64,000 nt of DNA. It comes from Candidimonas nitroreducens. Its GTDB lineage: Bacteria > Pseudomonadota > Gammaproteobacteria > Burkholderiales > Burkholderiaceae_B. The stretch covers positions 186,001-250,000 of the forward strand of contig NZ_NJIH01000009.1 of the NCBI RefSeq assembly GCF_002209565.1, in the 5' to 3' direction. The translations under genes were made by a program, and so were the position numbers. Shown here in pieces: positions 1 through 9,024 of this stretch (its first letter is position 1; each line of letters begins with the position of its first letter). Under the pieces are notes generated by a model that saw nothing but the letters and a program-made list of their open reading frames with translations, did no database searches and was not told the origin of the DNA.

Positions 1-362
1 CCGGCCTCGCGCACGGCCCGCGGCATCATGCGGGCCAGCAGCTGGTGGGCCAGCTCCGGGTCGCGGAAAAAGGCCTCGAACATTTCGCGGAACACCGCGC
101 GATCCTGTTCGCGGCCGACCAGCACTGCCTCGAGCGCCGCGGCCACATCCTGCCGGCGCGCCACGCCGACGCATTGCAGCGCCTGCTGGGCCAGGGCGAT
201 GCGCGCCGCGTCCACCGGCACCCCCGCGCGGCGCAGGGCGCGGCCGAAGGCGCCAAGATTGCTGCCCAGCTTGCCGCTGCGCGCGTCGCCCAGCAGCGCC
301 ACGCGCGGCGTGTGCGGCGCGAGACTGCCGTGATCGGCGGGGGGCGTGGGCCGGGTATGCAT
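1..362 (-). CDS. coxE: CoxE-like VWA-containing protein, N-terminal part (runs off window)
   Basis: The reading frame starts at 362 and is open to the window edge, giving about 120 residues without the C-terminal half. The visible part (RVALLGDARSGKLGSNLGAFGRALR, cited here only as the stretch around residues 20-43, then a helical segment) resembles the N-terminus of CoxE-type proteins, whose von Willebrand A domain comes later and is not in the window. CoxE proteins act with a MoxR ATPase (CoxD) in maturing molybdenum hydroxylases. It begins 18 bases after the coxD stop and is the last visible gene of the cox operon. The start codon is an ATG; the family call rests on context and a short match, so the C-terminal domain is assumed, not seen. 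Confidence 0.7.
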   Translation of the reverse strand, partial: MHTRPTPPADHGSLAPHTPRVALLGDARSGKLGSNLGAFGRALRRAGVPVDAARIALAQQALQCVGVARRQDVAAALEAVLVGREQDRAVFREMFEAFFRDPELAHQLLARMMPRAVREA

Positions 363-380
363 GTGCCGCCTTGCGCCGTG

Positions 381-1313
381 CTATGCCGCGGCCTGTCGTG
401 CCGATCGCAGGGTCTCGGATGCCAGCGCGTGATCCAGTGCGGCGACGTCGTCGCGCTGCTTGAACAGAATGCCGGCGGTGTCCACCACGACCTCGGGGTC
501 GAGGGTAATGGTGTCCAGGGCCACCAGCGCCCGCGCCCATTCCACGGTTTCGGCAATGCCCGGGGCGCGCTGGAAATGGCCTTCGCCCGAGGCCTTGCGC
601 AGCTGCTGCACGAAGGCGGCTACCTGGCGGGCCAGGGCGCGCGGCGCCTCGGGCACCAGCGCCTGCACGATGGCCAGCTCGCGTTCGCGGTCGGGGTAGT
701 CCAGCCAGTGATACAGGCAGCGCCGCTTGACGGCATCGTTGAGTTCGCGCGTGCGGTTGCTGGTAAGCAGTGTCACCGGCGCGATGGTGGCGCGCACCGT
801 GCCCAGTTCCGGGATGCTGACCTGGTATTCGCCCAGGTATTCCAGCAGGAAGGCCTCGAACGGCTCGTCGGCGCGGTCGACTTCGTCGATCAGCAGCAGC
901 GCCCCGGGCGCAGGCGCCTGCAGTGCCTGCAGCAGCGGGCGGCGCACCAGGTAGCGTGCTTGGTAGACTTCTTGTTCGAGTTCGCTGGCCGGCGCCCGGC
1001 CTTCGGCGGCCCGCAGGTGCAGCAACTGCGCCGCGTAGTTCCATTCGTACAGGGCCTCGCGCTGCTCCAGCCCATCGAAACATTGCAGGCGCAGCAGTTC
1101 GCGCCCCAGCACGGCGGCCAGGGCCTTGGCGAGTTCCGTCTTGCCTACGCCCGGCTCGCCCTCGAGCAGCAGCGGCCGCTGCAATTTGAGCGCCAGGAAC
1201 ACCGCCGTGGCCAGGCGCCGGTCGGCGAAATAGGCCCTGGCCTCGAGCGCCGCAAGCAGCGCGTCGATGGAAGCAGGGCCTTGCGGTGCGGCAGATGGCG
1301 GCGCTGTGTTCAT
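381..1313 (-). CDS. coxD: MoxR-family AAA+ ATPase (CoxD-like)
   Basis: A 310-residue cytoplasmic AAA+ ATPase. Walker A is GEPGVGKT at about residues 52-59 and Walker B is LLLIDEVD at about 139-146, followed by sensor and lid regions typical of MoxR proteins. In carboxydotrophs CoxD partners with CoxE to assemble or sulfurate the Mo/Cu cofactor of the large subunit. Here it lies 9 bases after coxM and just before a CoxE-like gene, which supports the same maturation role for this cluster. MoxR alone could also serve other metalloproteins, so the role is inferred from the neighbours. Confidence 0.85.
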   Translation of the reverse strand: MNTAPPSAAPQGPASIDALLAALEARAYFADRRLATAVFLALKLQRPLLLEGEPGVGKTELAKALAAVLGRELLRLQCFDGLEQREALYEWNYAAQLLHLRAAEGRAPASELEQEVYQARYLVRRPLLQALQAPAPGALLLIDEVDRADEPFEAFLLEYLGEYQVSIPELGTVRATIAPVTLLTSNRTRELNDAVKRRCLYHWLDYPDRERELAIVQALVPEAPRALARQVAAFVQQLRKASGEGHFQRAPGIAETVEWARALVALDTITLDPEVVVDTAGILFKQRDDVAALDHALASETLRSARQAAA

Positions 1314-1322
1314 GCAGCGGCC

Positions 1323-2114
1323 CTAAGACAGCGCCTGGGCCACGGCGCGCTGCGCCATCATCCCCACCAGGTGGGCGCGGTAGGCGCTGCTGCCGTGCAG
1401 GTCGCTGGATGCCAGCGCTTCGTCGGTCGTCACGCCGGCCAGCGCATCGGGGCTGAAGTTTTGCCCCAGGGCCGCCTCCATGGCCGGGTGGCGGAACACG
1501 CCGTTGCCTGCGCCCGTTACCGCGACCCGCACAGCGTCGTCGAACTGCGCGACGAAGACGCCGATCAGGGCGAACAGCGAAGCAGGCTGCGGGAACTTCA
1601 CGTAGGCGGCGCGCTTGGGTACCGGGAAGCTTATCGCCGTGACGAGTTCGCCCGGTTCCAGCGCGGTGCTGAACAGTCCGAGAAAGAAATCGTCCGCCTT
1701 GATCTTGCGCCCGGTGGTGTGCACGGTGGCGCCCAGCGCCAGCAAGGCGGCCGGATAATCGGCCGCCGGGTCGTTGTTCACTACCGAGCCGCCCAGGGTG
1801 CCCATGGCGCGCACCTGCTTGTCGCCGATGCCGCCCGCGAGCCGCGCCAGGGCCGGAATCGCAGCCTGCACCTCGGCGCTTTCGGCGACGTCGGCGTGCC
1901 GGGTCATGGCGCCGATGACGATGTCCCCCGCCTCGCGGCGGATGCCCGACAGCTCTTTGATGGCGCCCAGATCGACCAATTGTTCGGGCGCGGCCAGGCG
2001 CAGTTTCATCGAGCCCAGCAGGGTTTGCCCGCCCGCCAGCGGCTGGCCGCCGCCTTGAACCAGCTTGAGCGCATCGGCCTGGGTGGCCGGCCGTTCATAG
2101 GTAAATGCGTACAT
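1323..2114 (-). CDS. coxM: Molybdenum hydroxylase FAD-binding medium subunit (CoxM/CutM)
   Basis: A 263-residue FAD subunit of the xanthine-dehydrogenase/CO-dehydrogenase family. The PCMH-type FAD domain shows AGGQTLLGSMKLR (residues 27-39) and TLGGSVVNND (106-115), the two flavin pyrophosphate-binding stretches of CoxM proteins; the C-terminal CO_deh_flav domain follows. It passes electrons from the [2Fe-2S] subunit to FAD and then to an acceptor. The start at 2114 was chosen over a longer upstream frame because it has AGGAGA seven bases before the ATG and gives the canonical MYAFxYxRP opening. The stop of coxL lies 14 bases upstream, so the genes are one transcript. Confidence 0.9.
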   Translation of the reverse strand: MYAFTYERPATQADALKLVQGGGQPLAGGQTLLGSMKLRLAAPEQLVDLGAIKELSGIRREAGDIVIGAMTRHADVAESAEVQAAIPALARLAGGIGDKQVRAMGTLGGSVVNNDPAADYPAALLALGATVHTTGRKIKADDFFLGLFSTALEPGELVTAISFPVPKRAAYVKFPQPASLFALIGVFVAQFDDAVRVAVTGAGNGVFRHPAMEAALGQNFSPDALAGVTTDEALASSDLHGSSAYRAHLVGMMAQRAVAQALS

Positions 2115-2128
2115 GTTCGTCTCCTGGA

Positions 2129-4495
2129 TCAGCGTGCGGCCTGGATCGCCTGCCAGACGCGGTGCGGCGTGGCGGGCATGTCGATATCGTGCACCCCCAG
2201 CGGCTCGAGCGCGTCGAGCAGGGCATTGATGACCGCCGGCGGCGAGCCTATGGTGCCGGCTTCGCCGCAGCCCTTGCTGCCCAGCGGGTTGTGGGTGCAC
2301 GGCGTGCACACGGTGCCCAGCCTGAATTCGGGGAAGTCCTTGGCGCGCGGCATGGTGTAGTCCATGTAGCTGCCGCTAAGCAGCTGGCCGCTGGAATCGT
2401 AGGCGCATTCCTCGAGCAGTGCCTGGCCTATGCCCTGCATCACCCCGCCTTGCACCTGGCCTTCGACGATCATGGGGTTGACGATGACGCCGAAGTCGTC
2501 CACCGCCGTGAAGCGGTCGACGTGCACCGCGCCGGTGGCCGGGTCGACCTCGACCTCGCAGATATGGGTGCCGGCCGGATAGGTGAAGTTGCTGGGGTCG
2601 TAGAACGCGGTTTCGTCCAGCCCGGGTTCCAGCTTGTCGAGCGGGTAGTTGTGCGGCACGTAGGCGGCCAGGGCTACCTCGCCGAAAGCCTTTTTCTTGT
2701 CGGTGCCCTTGACGCGGAATTCGCCGGCGGTGAATTCGATGTCGGCGTCGCTGGCCTCCATCAGGTGGGCTGCGATCTTCTTGGCCTTTTCTTCGATCTT
2801 GTCCAGCGCCTTCATGACCGCCGCCCCGCCCACGGCCAGCGAGCGCGAGCCATAGGTGCCCATGCCGAAGGGTATGCGGCCGGTGTCGCCGTGCACGACT
2901 TCCACGGCGTCGACGGCAATGCCGAGCCGCGCGGCGACCAGCTGCGCAAACGCGGTTTCGTGGCCCTGGCCGTGGCTGTGGGTGCCGGTGAACACGGTGA
3001 CCGAGCCGGTGGGGTTGATGCGCACCTCGCCGCATTCATACAGGCCGGCGCGTCCGCCCAACTGCCCGACGATGTGTGAAGGCGCCAGGCCGCAGGCCTC
3101 GATGTAGCTGGAATAGCCGATGCCGCGCTTCAGGCCCTTGGCCTCGCTGGCGCGGCGCCGTTCGTCAAAACCGGCCACGTCGGCGAGTTTCCTGGCTTCT
3201 TCGAGGCACTTCGGGAAGTCGCCCGTATCGTATTGCAGCGCCACCGGCGTCTGATAAGGGAATTCGGTGATGAAATTGCGGCGGCGGATCTCGTCCTGGC
3301 CAATGCCCAGTTCCCAAGCGCAGCGGGTAACCAGGCGTTCGACCAGATAGGCGGCCTCGGGCCGCCCGGCGCCGCGGTAGGCGTCGACCGGCACCGTGTT
3401 GGTGAACCAGCCGTCGACCTCGACGTAGATCTGCGGCGTGGTGTACTGGCCGGCCAGCAGCGTGCCGTACAGAATGGTGGGCACGACCGGGCCGAAAGTC
3501 GCCAGATAGGCGCCCAGGTTGGCGTCGGAATGCACCCGCAGGGCAAGGAACTTGCCGTCTTTGTCCAGCGCCATCTCGGCGTGCGAGATGTGGTCGCGCC
3601 CGTGCGTGTCGGCGATGAAGCTTTCACTGCGCTCGGCCGTCCACTTGACTGCGCAGCCCAGTTCGCGCGCGGCCCAGGTTATCGCCACGTCTTCGGGATA
3701 CAGATTGATCTTCGAACCAAAGCCGCCGCCGACGTCCGGGGCGATCACGCGCAGCTTGTGCTCGGGCACGTTCAGCACGAAGGCCGACAGCAGCAGGCGC
3801 ACCAGGTGCGGATTCTGGCTGGTGGTGTACAGCAGCGTTTCGCCCGAGGCGCGGTCGTGGCGCGCGTTGTCGGCGCGCGGCTCCATGGCGTTGGGAACCA
3901 GGCGGTTGTTGACCAGGTCGAGGCGCGTGACGTGCGCGGCGCCGGCAAACGTGGCGTCGACGGCCGCCTTGTCGCCCAGCACCCATTTGTAGCAGCGATT
4001 GTCGGGGGCCTCGTCGTGCAGCGCCGGGCCTTGCGCGGCCTTGGCCATGTCGACCACCGGCTGTAGCTCTTCGTAGTCGGCGGACACGGCCTCGGCAGCG
4101 TTGCGGGCTTGCTCCAGCGTATCGGCCACCACCATGGCCACCGGTTCGCCCACGTAGCGTACCTTGTGGATCGCCAGGAAGGGGTGGGGCGGCTCTTTCA
4201 TCGGGCTGCCGTCGGGGTTGCTGATCAGCCAGCCGGTGGGCAGCCCGCCGACCTTGCCCTCGATGTCCTGGCCGGTATAGATGCGCCGCACCCCCGGCAT
4301 TGCCGCGGCTGCGGCGGTGTCCATGCTCTTGATGAGGGCATGGGCGTGCGGCGAGCGCACGAAACAGGCGTATTTCTGGCCTTCCTGGTGGATGTCGTCC
4401 ACATACTTGCCGGCGCCCGTCAGAAAGCGCGTGTCTTCGACGCGCCGCAGCGCTTCGCCTATGTGCGGCATGCTGGCAAACTCGTTTGCACCCAT
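2129..4495 (-). CDS. coxL: Molybdenum hydroxylase large subunit, form II CoxL type
   Basis: A 788-residue molybdopterin-cytosine-dinucleotide large subunit. GGGFGSK (residues 256-262) and the C-terminal [10 protein letters not shown] stretch with the catalytic glutamate are present. The active-site loop is AYRGAGR (372-378), which is the form II signature; verified CO dehydrogenases (form I) have AYxCSFR with the copper-binding cysteine. The enzyme is therefore an aerobic Mo hydroxylase whose substrate is uncertain (CO, an aldehyde or an N-heterocycle are possible). An AGGAGA ribosome site precedes the ATG. It sits between coxS (24-base gap) and coxM, in the order S-L-M rather than the classical M-S-L. 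Confidence 0.92.
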   Translation of the reverse strand: MGANEFASMPHIGEALRRVEDTRFLTGAGKYVDDIHQEGQKYACFVRSPHAHALIKSMDTAAAAAMPGVRRIYTGQDIEGKVGGLPTGWLISNPDGSPMKEPPHPFLAIHKVRYVGEPVAMVVADTLEQARNAAEAVSADYEELQPVVDMAKAAQGPALHDEAPDNRCYKWVLGDKAAVDATFAGAAHVTRLDLVNNRLVPNAMEPRADNARHDRASGETLLYTTSQNPHLVRLLLSAFVLNVPEHKLRVIAPDVGGGFGSKINLYPEDVAITWAARELGCAVKWTAERSESFIADTHGRDHISHAEMALDKDGKFLALRVHSDANLGAYLATFGPVVPTILYGTLLAGQYTTPQIYVEVDGWFTNTVPVDAYRGAGRPEAAYLVERLVTRCAWELGIGQDEIRRRNFITEFPYQTPVALQYDTGDFPKCLEEARKLADVAGFDERRRASEAKGLKRGIGYSSYIEACGLAPSHIVGQLGGRAGLYECGEVRINPTGSVTVFTGTHSHGQGHETAFAQLVAARLGIAVDAVEVVHGDTGRIPFGMGTYGSRSLAVGGAAVMKALDKIEEKAKKIAAHLMEASDADIEFTAGEFRVKGTDKKKAFGEVALAAYVPHNYPLDKLEPGLDETAFYDPSNFTYPAGTHICEVEVDPATGAVHVDRFTAVDDFGVIVNPMIVEGQVQGGVMQGIGQALLEECAYDSSGQLLSGSYMDYTMPRAKDFPEFRLGTVCTPCTHNPLGSKGCGEAGTIGSPPAVINALLDALEPLGVHDIDMPATPHRVWQAIQAAR

Positions 4496-4519
4496 GATGG
4501 TCTCCTTTGCCGAGCGCCC

Positions 4520-4987
4520 TTAGGCGGCCAGGGTTTTCTGGGCGGTTTGCACTGCCCGGACGATATTGTGGTAGCCCGTGCAGCGGCACAGATTGCCGCC
4601 CAGCTGCTCGCAGATCTCGGCCTCGCTGGCCTGCGGATGGCGGGCCAGCAGATCGACCGCGCTCATTACCATGCCCGGCGTACAGTAGCCGCATTGCAGG
4701 CCATGGCATTCCTTGAAGGCGGCCTGCACCGGGTGCAGGCCGCCGTCGCCATTGGCCAGGCCCTCGATGGTGGTGATTTCGGCACCCTGCATCTGCGCCA
4801 CCAGGACGTTGCAGGATTTGATGGATCGCCCGTTGGCGATCACGGTACAGGCGCCGCACTGGGCGGTATCGCAGCCCACATGGGTGCCGGTCAGCCGCAA
4901 TTGGCCGCGGATGAACTGCGCCAGCAGCACATTGGGTTCGACCTCGGCACTGACGGCTTGTCCGTTGACTTTCAGCTCGACTTTCAT
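4520..4987 (-). CDS. coxS: Molybdenum hydroxylase [2Fe-2S] small subunit (CoxS)
   Basis: A 155-residue iron-sulfur subunit. The plant-type ferredoxin cluster is ligated by C39, C44, C47 and C59; the second, alpha-helical [2Fe-2S] domain uses C99, C102, C134 and C136 (CGYCTPGM and CRCTGYHNI). It shuttles electrons from the molybdenum centre in CoxL to FAD in CoxM. It is the first gene of the minus-strand cluster, so the promoter should lie in 4988-5110. All eight cysteines are present and length is normal for the family. Confidence 0.93.
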   Translation of the reverse strand: MKVELKVNGQAVSAEVEPNVLLAQFIRGQLRLTGTHVGCDTAQCGACTVIANGRSIKSCNVLVAQMQGAEITTIEGLANGDGGLHPVQAAFKECHGLQCGYCTPGMVMSAVDLLARHPQASEAEICEQLGGNLCRCTGYHNIVRAVQTAQKTLAA

Positions 4988-5117
4988 CGCAGATGTCTCC
5001 AGTTCGTTGTCCTTCGAATCCTGCCTCCCATTCTTAAAACTCTGCGAGGCGGGGCGCTACCTAGGTAAAACCCTTAGCTGCACTGCAACGTCGGCCGCCG
5101 TGCTTCATGGAGCCTGA

Positions 5118-5310
5118 ATGTCTCGCGCCGAAAGACTGCTGGAACTGATGCAGCGCCTGCGTTGCCGCCGCCACCCCTTCAGCGGGGCGACGAACAGGGC
5201 GTCAGCCTGCGTACGCTGTACCGCGGCATCGCCGGCCTGCGTACGTTGTACCGCGCCATCGCCAGCCTGCCGGTGCAAGGGGCGTATATGAGACGGTACT
5301 GCGAGCAAGG
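5118..5310 (+). pseudogene. Decayed YafY/DeoR-like HTH regulator
   Basis: From the ATG at 5118 the frame reads MSRAERLLELMQRLRCRRHP, the usual opening of YafY/WYL-type regulators. After about residue 22 the frame is lost; the expected continuation GVSLRTLYR appears in another frame from about 5200. The recognition-helix segment LRTLYRxIAx is then duplicated by a 30-base direct repeat (5206-5235 and 5236-5265, 27 of 30 bases shared). No WYL domain follows. The remaining stretch to 5550 holds no gene I can support. It is a regulator remnant, possibly once controlling the cox cluster beside it. Confidence 0.6.
5206..5265. repeat. 30-base tandem duplication in the HTH recognition helix
   Basis: Two adjacent 30-base units start at 5206 and 5236, both beginning CCTGCGTACG. 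They differ at three positions and encode LRTLYRGIAG and LRTLYRAIAS. The repeat lies inside the decayed YafY-like regulator. Confidence 0.85.
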
Positions 5311-5550
5311 TCGGCCTGACAGGCGGGCCCGCCGGGTTCGCGGCATTCTTCTACGAATGCTTCTTCTACCCAAGAGCCGCCATGCCACACCCCGATCGTG
5401 CCGTTCCCGATTTCAATCCTTTTATTATTTATGTCGGCGGCTCCGAACACGGTGTGCGCTCAAGAACAGTGTGCGCTCAAGATCGGCTCGACAGCGCGCT
5501 ACTCCCGAATTTCGGACGTTATAAGGGCCGCTGATACAAAATAAATGGCG

Positions 5551-6837
5551 TCATGGCACCTTATCCCAGGCCTTCTCGAAGAAGTCGGTACTGCCGAAGT
5601 TACCCGACTTGAGGGCCAGTGCGATGGGGCGGTCGCCCAGGCTGACGGTCCAGGGTACGCCGGGGTCGATTTGTCGCCCGATGCGCAGGCGATTGATGCC
5701 GAGAGCAGTCACCACTGCCCCGGACGTTTCCCCGCCAGCGACAATTAATTGGCGCACGCCGGCTTCAACCAGGCGTTTTGCGATAGCGGCCAGCGCTTCT
5801 TCGATGATGGCTCCGGCGCGTTCGGCGCCTAGTGCCGACTGAACTCGCTTGACCTTATCGGCGGCGGCGGTGGCGTAGACAATGACGGGCCCATTTTCGA
5901 CACGTGGTGTTGCCCAAGCCATGACGTCGTCCACCAAGCGGGGCAGGGCATCGCTGGTGGCGGCCAGTTGCAGTGGATCCAAAGCAAAACCAGGAACGCC
6001 GTAGTCAAGTATATGCCGCAGCTGGGCCTGGGAAGTCTGTGAGCAGCTGCCGGACAGAATGGCGCGTAAGCCATCTGTCGAGGGCGCTTGTTGTGCCGGC
6101 TCGACTGGGTGCAGCAAGCCTTGAGCGCGAAAATTTTGAGGAAGGCCAAGCGCCAGTCCCGACCCTCCGGTAACCAACGGAAAAGGCGCGCATGCGGCGC
6201 CTATTTGAACCAGGTCTGCGTTGGACGTCGCGTCGACGATCGCGATCTTGACGCCTTGCGTCTGGAGCTGCAGCAATGATTCATGGATGGCATTTGACCC
6301 GGCCGCCACGATGCGATGTTCTATGAGCCCTACGGTATGTCTTGTTTGACGTTGAAGAACGCGCGGCAGATTCGAATCGGTCATCGGCGTCAGTGGATGA
6401 TTCCGCATGCCGCTTTCGGCCAGCAGGGTATCGCCAACGAACAGGTGTCCTTTGTACACGGTGCGCTCGTTTTCCGGAAACGCCGGGCATGCGATCGTAA
6501 TTTCGCTGCCAGTAGCCTCCATGAGCGCGTCGATGACCGGGCCGATATTGCCACGATCCGTTGAGTCGAATGTCGAGCAGTACTTGAAGTAGAACTGGCG
6601 GCAGCCTGCGCTTTTTAGCCACTGCAGGGCAGCTAGCGAGTCTTCTACTGCCTGGCGTGCCGGTGTCGTACGTGACTTGAGTGCGATGACGACAGCATCG
6701 GCGGCGGTATCGGCGGGCAAAGGCGTCGAGGGTACGCCGATAATCTGAATTGTGCGCATGCCCGCCTGTTGGAGCATCCCCGCCAGGTCTGTCGCGCCTG
6801 TAAAGTCATCGGCAATGCATCCAAGCAGAATAGCCAC
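5551..6837 (-). CDS. otnK: Four-carbon acid-sugar kinase, OtnK type (DUF1537)
   Basis: A 428-residue DUF1537-family kinase. The N-terminal domain has the ADDFTGATDLAG substrate loop (residues 9-20) and the KYCSTFDST..GNIGP stretch typical of 3-oxo-tetronate 4-kinases; the C-terminal domain contains the ATP-binding VAGGETSGAVV loop. It is expected to phosphorylate 3-oxo-tetronate (from L-threonate or D-erythronate) to the 4-phosphate in the cytoplasm. It follows the pdxA-like gene by three bases, and otnI and otnC homologues lie further on at 11.7-13.2 kb. The KYCSTFDST form favours OtnK over D-threonate kinase DtnK, but the pdxA-like neighbour would suit DtnK, so the exact substrate is open. 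Confidence 0.88.
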   Translation of the reverse strand: MAILLGCIADDFTGATDLAGMLQQAGMRTIQIIGVPSTPLPADTAADAVVIALKSRTTPARQAVEDSLAALQWLKSAGCRQFYFKYCSTFDSTDRGNIGPVIDALMEATGSEITIACPAFPENERTVYKGHLFVGDTLLAESGMRNHPLTPMTDSNLPRVLQRQTRHTVGLIEHRIVAAGSNAIHESLLQLQTQGVKIAIVDATSNADLVQIGAACAPFPLVTGGSGLALGLPQNFRAQGLLHPVEPAQQAPSTDGLRAILSGSCSQTSQAQLRHILDYGVPGFALDPLQLAATSDALPRLVDDVMAWATPRVENGPVIVYATAAADKVKRVQSALGAERAGAIIEEALAAIAKRLVEAGVRQLIVAGGETSGAVVTALGINRLRIGRQIDPGVPWTVSLGDRPIALALKSGNFGSTDFFEKAWDKVP

Positions 6838-6840
6838 AGT

Positions 6841-7857
6841 TCAACCTCTCGCTGTTTTTGCGGAACTGCCCATTTTGGCGGCAACAAGCAATGCGTTCTT
6901 CATGGCGCCCGGCATGGCAATGCCTTTCTGGACAATATCATAAGCTGTTCCATGTGCCGGAGTGGTGATCGGCATGGGCAGCCCGTAGTGCACAGTGATG
7001 CCTTCGCCGAAACTCATGAGCTTCATGGCAATTTGGCCTTGATCATGGTACATGGTCAGTACGCCGTCGTATCCGCCACCATTGGCCTTGTTGATCGCCC
7101 GCACGAACGTGGTGTCGGCCGGGAATGGGCCGTCGGCCGCAAAGCCTCTGTGCGCGGCCAGCCTGACGCCGGGTTCGATGACATCGATTTCGTCGCGGCC
7201 GAATGCTCCTCCGTCGCCGTTGTGAGGATTGAGGCCGCAAACGGCGATCCTGGGATTTTCGAAACCCGATGCCTTGAGGCCTTGCCATAGCATGCCCACG
7301 CCGTCGGCGACGAGTTCAGCCGTCAAAAGGCCGCTGACGTCTTTATGAGGGACATGCGAGGTAACGCGAGACGTCCACAATTTGTCGTTTACGTTGAATT
7401 CCACGCACTTGCCCTTGAAGTCCAGGACTTCGCGGAAATAGTGCATTTCGTCCGGATGTTTCATGCCCCCCGCGCGCAAGGCCGCCTTATTGAGCGGGGC
7501 CACGCACATTGCGTCGGCGATATGATCCATGCACATTTTCAGGCAGAATGCCAGGCCGTCGAGCATGAAGCGGCCGCTTTTTGGCGTTACTTGGCCCAGC
7601 GTGAATTCGCTCGCGCCGACGTGTTGCCAATTCATCAGCAGCGGCGCGTGATCCCCCGCAGGGATGTTGTCGGGGGCGTCGGGCACTTCAGTCCTTATTC
7701 CTGCAGTTCGCATGCCTGCTTCCAGAACGGGCCTGCTGCCGACTATCAGCAAGTTCGCCGCGTTGCGTACATCAGCGTCGTCAAGAATCTTCGCGACAAT
7801 CTCCGGGCCTATGCCGGCGGGGTCACCTGTGAATAGCGCAATCGTGGGCTTATGCAT
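6841..7857 (-). CDS. pdxA2: PdxA-family 4-phospho-threonate dehydrogenase (PdxA2-like)
   Basis: A 338-residue NAD-dependent dehydrogenase of the PdxA family. It shows GDPAGIGPE (11-19), GLNPHNGDGG and TMYHDQG metal/phosphate-binding segments, and the HGTAYD loop near the C-terminus. PdxA2 proteins oxidise and decarboxylate 4-phospho-D-threonate or -erythronate to dihydroxyacetone phosphate. Linkage with a DUF1537 kinase and a solute receptor rather than vitamin B6 genes supports the catabolic role over PdxA proper. GGAG precedes the ATG. It heads the minus-strand pair and is transcribed divergently from the Bug receptor at 7978. Confidence 0.85.
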   Translation of the reverse strand: MHKPTIALFTGDPAGIGPEIVAKILDDADVRNAANLLIVGSRPVLEAGMRTAGIRTEVPDAPDNIPAGDHAPLLMNWQHVGASEFTLGQVTPKSGRFMLDGLAFCLKMCMDHIADAMCVAPLNKAALRAGGMKHPDEMHYFREVLDFKGKCVEFNVNDKLWTSRVTSHVPHKDVSGLLTAELVADGVGMLWQGLKASGFENPRIAVCGLNPHNGDGGAFGRDEIDVIEPGVRLAAHRGFAADGPFPADTTFVRAINKANGGGYDGVLTMYHDQGQIAMKLMSFGEGITVHYGLPMPITTPAHGTAYDIVQKGIAMPGAMKNALLVAAKMGSSAKTARG

Positions 7858-7918
7858 TTACCTGCTCCGTGAAAATTCGGGCTTTCAATCCCGGCGAAAT
7901 AATGGTAATTTTATGCGT

Positions 7919-7937
7919 ATTGTCGACAGTCGGCAAT
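7919..7937. promoter_or_regulatory. Pseudo-palindrome in the pdxA2/Bug divergent promoter
   Basis: ATTGTCGAC-A-GTCGGCAAT has 9-base arms with one mismatch. It lies between the divergent starts at 7857 and 7978 and fits the size of a GntR-family operator; the GntR gene at 10776 is a candidate binder. Function is inferred. Confidence 0.45.
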
Positions 7938-7977
7938 AAAGAAACAAAATCAAGCCTTAAAAAACAGGAGACACAGC

Positions 7978-8961
7978 ATGAACACAACGCGTCGCACGCT
8001 AATCGCCGCGGGCATCAGCGGCCTCATCGGCGTGCTTGCCGCAACGCCCTCTGTAGCCGCTTCATATCCCGACCGTCCGGTCAAGATCATTGTCGGGCTG
8101 GCGCCCGGCGGGGGCACCGACACTCTGGCTCGGATTGTGGCGAAAGGGCTTTCCGACCTATGGGGGCAATCGGTCGTTGTCGAGAACCGCACCGGAGCCA
8201 GCGGCACCATCGCTGGGCTGAGCGTGGTCAATTCGCATCCCGATGGATACACCTTGCTGATATCGCCGCAGACGTCCATTGCCGTTGCGCCACAGTTGTT
8301 CGCAAAGCCGCCTTATGACCCGCTGAAAGACTTGACACCTATCACGGTCATTGCGTCCTCGCCGCTGGTGCTTGTCACCCGGCCTTCTTTTCCTGCCAAT
8401 AATTTCAAGGAATTTGTCGATTACGTCAGGAAGAACCCGGGTAAAGTCACGTTTGCGTCGGGCGGCGTGGGCTCGTCGCCCCACATGATTTACGAATTGC
8501 TCAAGGCGCAGCTTCATATGCAAGGCGTGCACGTGCCTTACCGTGGAGAGCAGCCGGCTCTTACTGCGGTAGCGGCCGGTCAGGTTGATGTGCTGTTTGC
8601 CAATATTCCTTCCGGCATGCCTTTTGTGCTCGATGGCCGCCTCAAAGCGCTGGTCACGACCGGAGCTAAGCGCTCGCCTCTGGCGACCAAGGTTCCCACT
8701 ATCCTGGAATCCACCGGAAGCCATATTGTGACAGCTACGTGGAACGCCATTTATGGCCCTGCAGGGATGCCGCCGGCAATAGTAAAAAAAATCAACCAAG
8801 ATATCGCCAAGGTAGTCAACGAGAAAGATATCCGGACGCGCTTGATCAATTCGGGAAATGACCCGGTGTTAAATACCCCTGCAGAATTCAAGACGTTCCT
8901 GAAATCCGAGTACGATCGCTGGGGCAGCGTAATCAAAACCAATCATCTGCAGGTTCAGTAA
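7978..8961 (+). CDS. Bug/TctC-family periplasmic solute receptor
   Basis: A 327-residue receptor of the tripartite tricarboxylate transporter family. Residues 1-27 form a signal peptide (RR, hydrophobic core, SVAAS cleavage region). The mature protein begins with YPDRPVKIIVGLAPGGGTDTLAR, here cited only by position 29-51, followed by VVVENRTGASG and HPDGYTLL, all family hallmarks. It binds a carboxylated ligand in the periplasm. AGGAGA precedes the ATG. No TctA/TctB membrane genes are nearby, as is usual for orphan Bug proteins in Bordetella-like genomes. Context suggests an acid sugar or uronate ligand. Confidence 0.93.
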   Translation: MNTTRRTLIAAGISGLIGVLAATPSVAASYPDRPVKIIVGLAPGGGTDTLARIVAKGLSDLWGQSVVVENRTGASGTIAGLSVVNSHPDGYTLLISPQTSIAVAPQLFAKPPYDPLKDLTPITVIASSPLVLVTRPSFPANNFKEFVDYVRKNPGKVTFASGGVGSSPHMIYELLKAQLHMQGVHVPYRGEQPALTAVAAGQVDVLFANIPSGMPFVLDGRLKALVTTGAKRSPLATKVPTILESTGSHIVTATWNAIYGPAGMPPAIVKKINQDIAKVVNEKDIRTRLINSGNDPVLNTPAEFKTFLKSEYDRWGSVIKTNHLQVQ

Positions 8962-9024
8962 CGCGGATGTGCACACGGTTTTCCGGTATTGTCATTCGAT
9001 GCTGTCTGAACTCAGGAAGGAAAA

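Noticed and set aside
45-2360. A 771-codon open frame on the plus strand opposite coxE, coxD and coxM
   Set aside because: It is an antisense shadow caused by high GC third positions; the minus strand carries recognisable domains over the same span.
2129-4495. Annotation as genuine (form I) CO dehydrogenase large subunit
   Set aside because: The active-site loop is AYRGAGR, without the copper-binding cysteine of form I.
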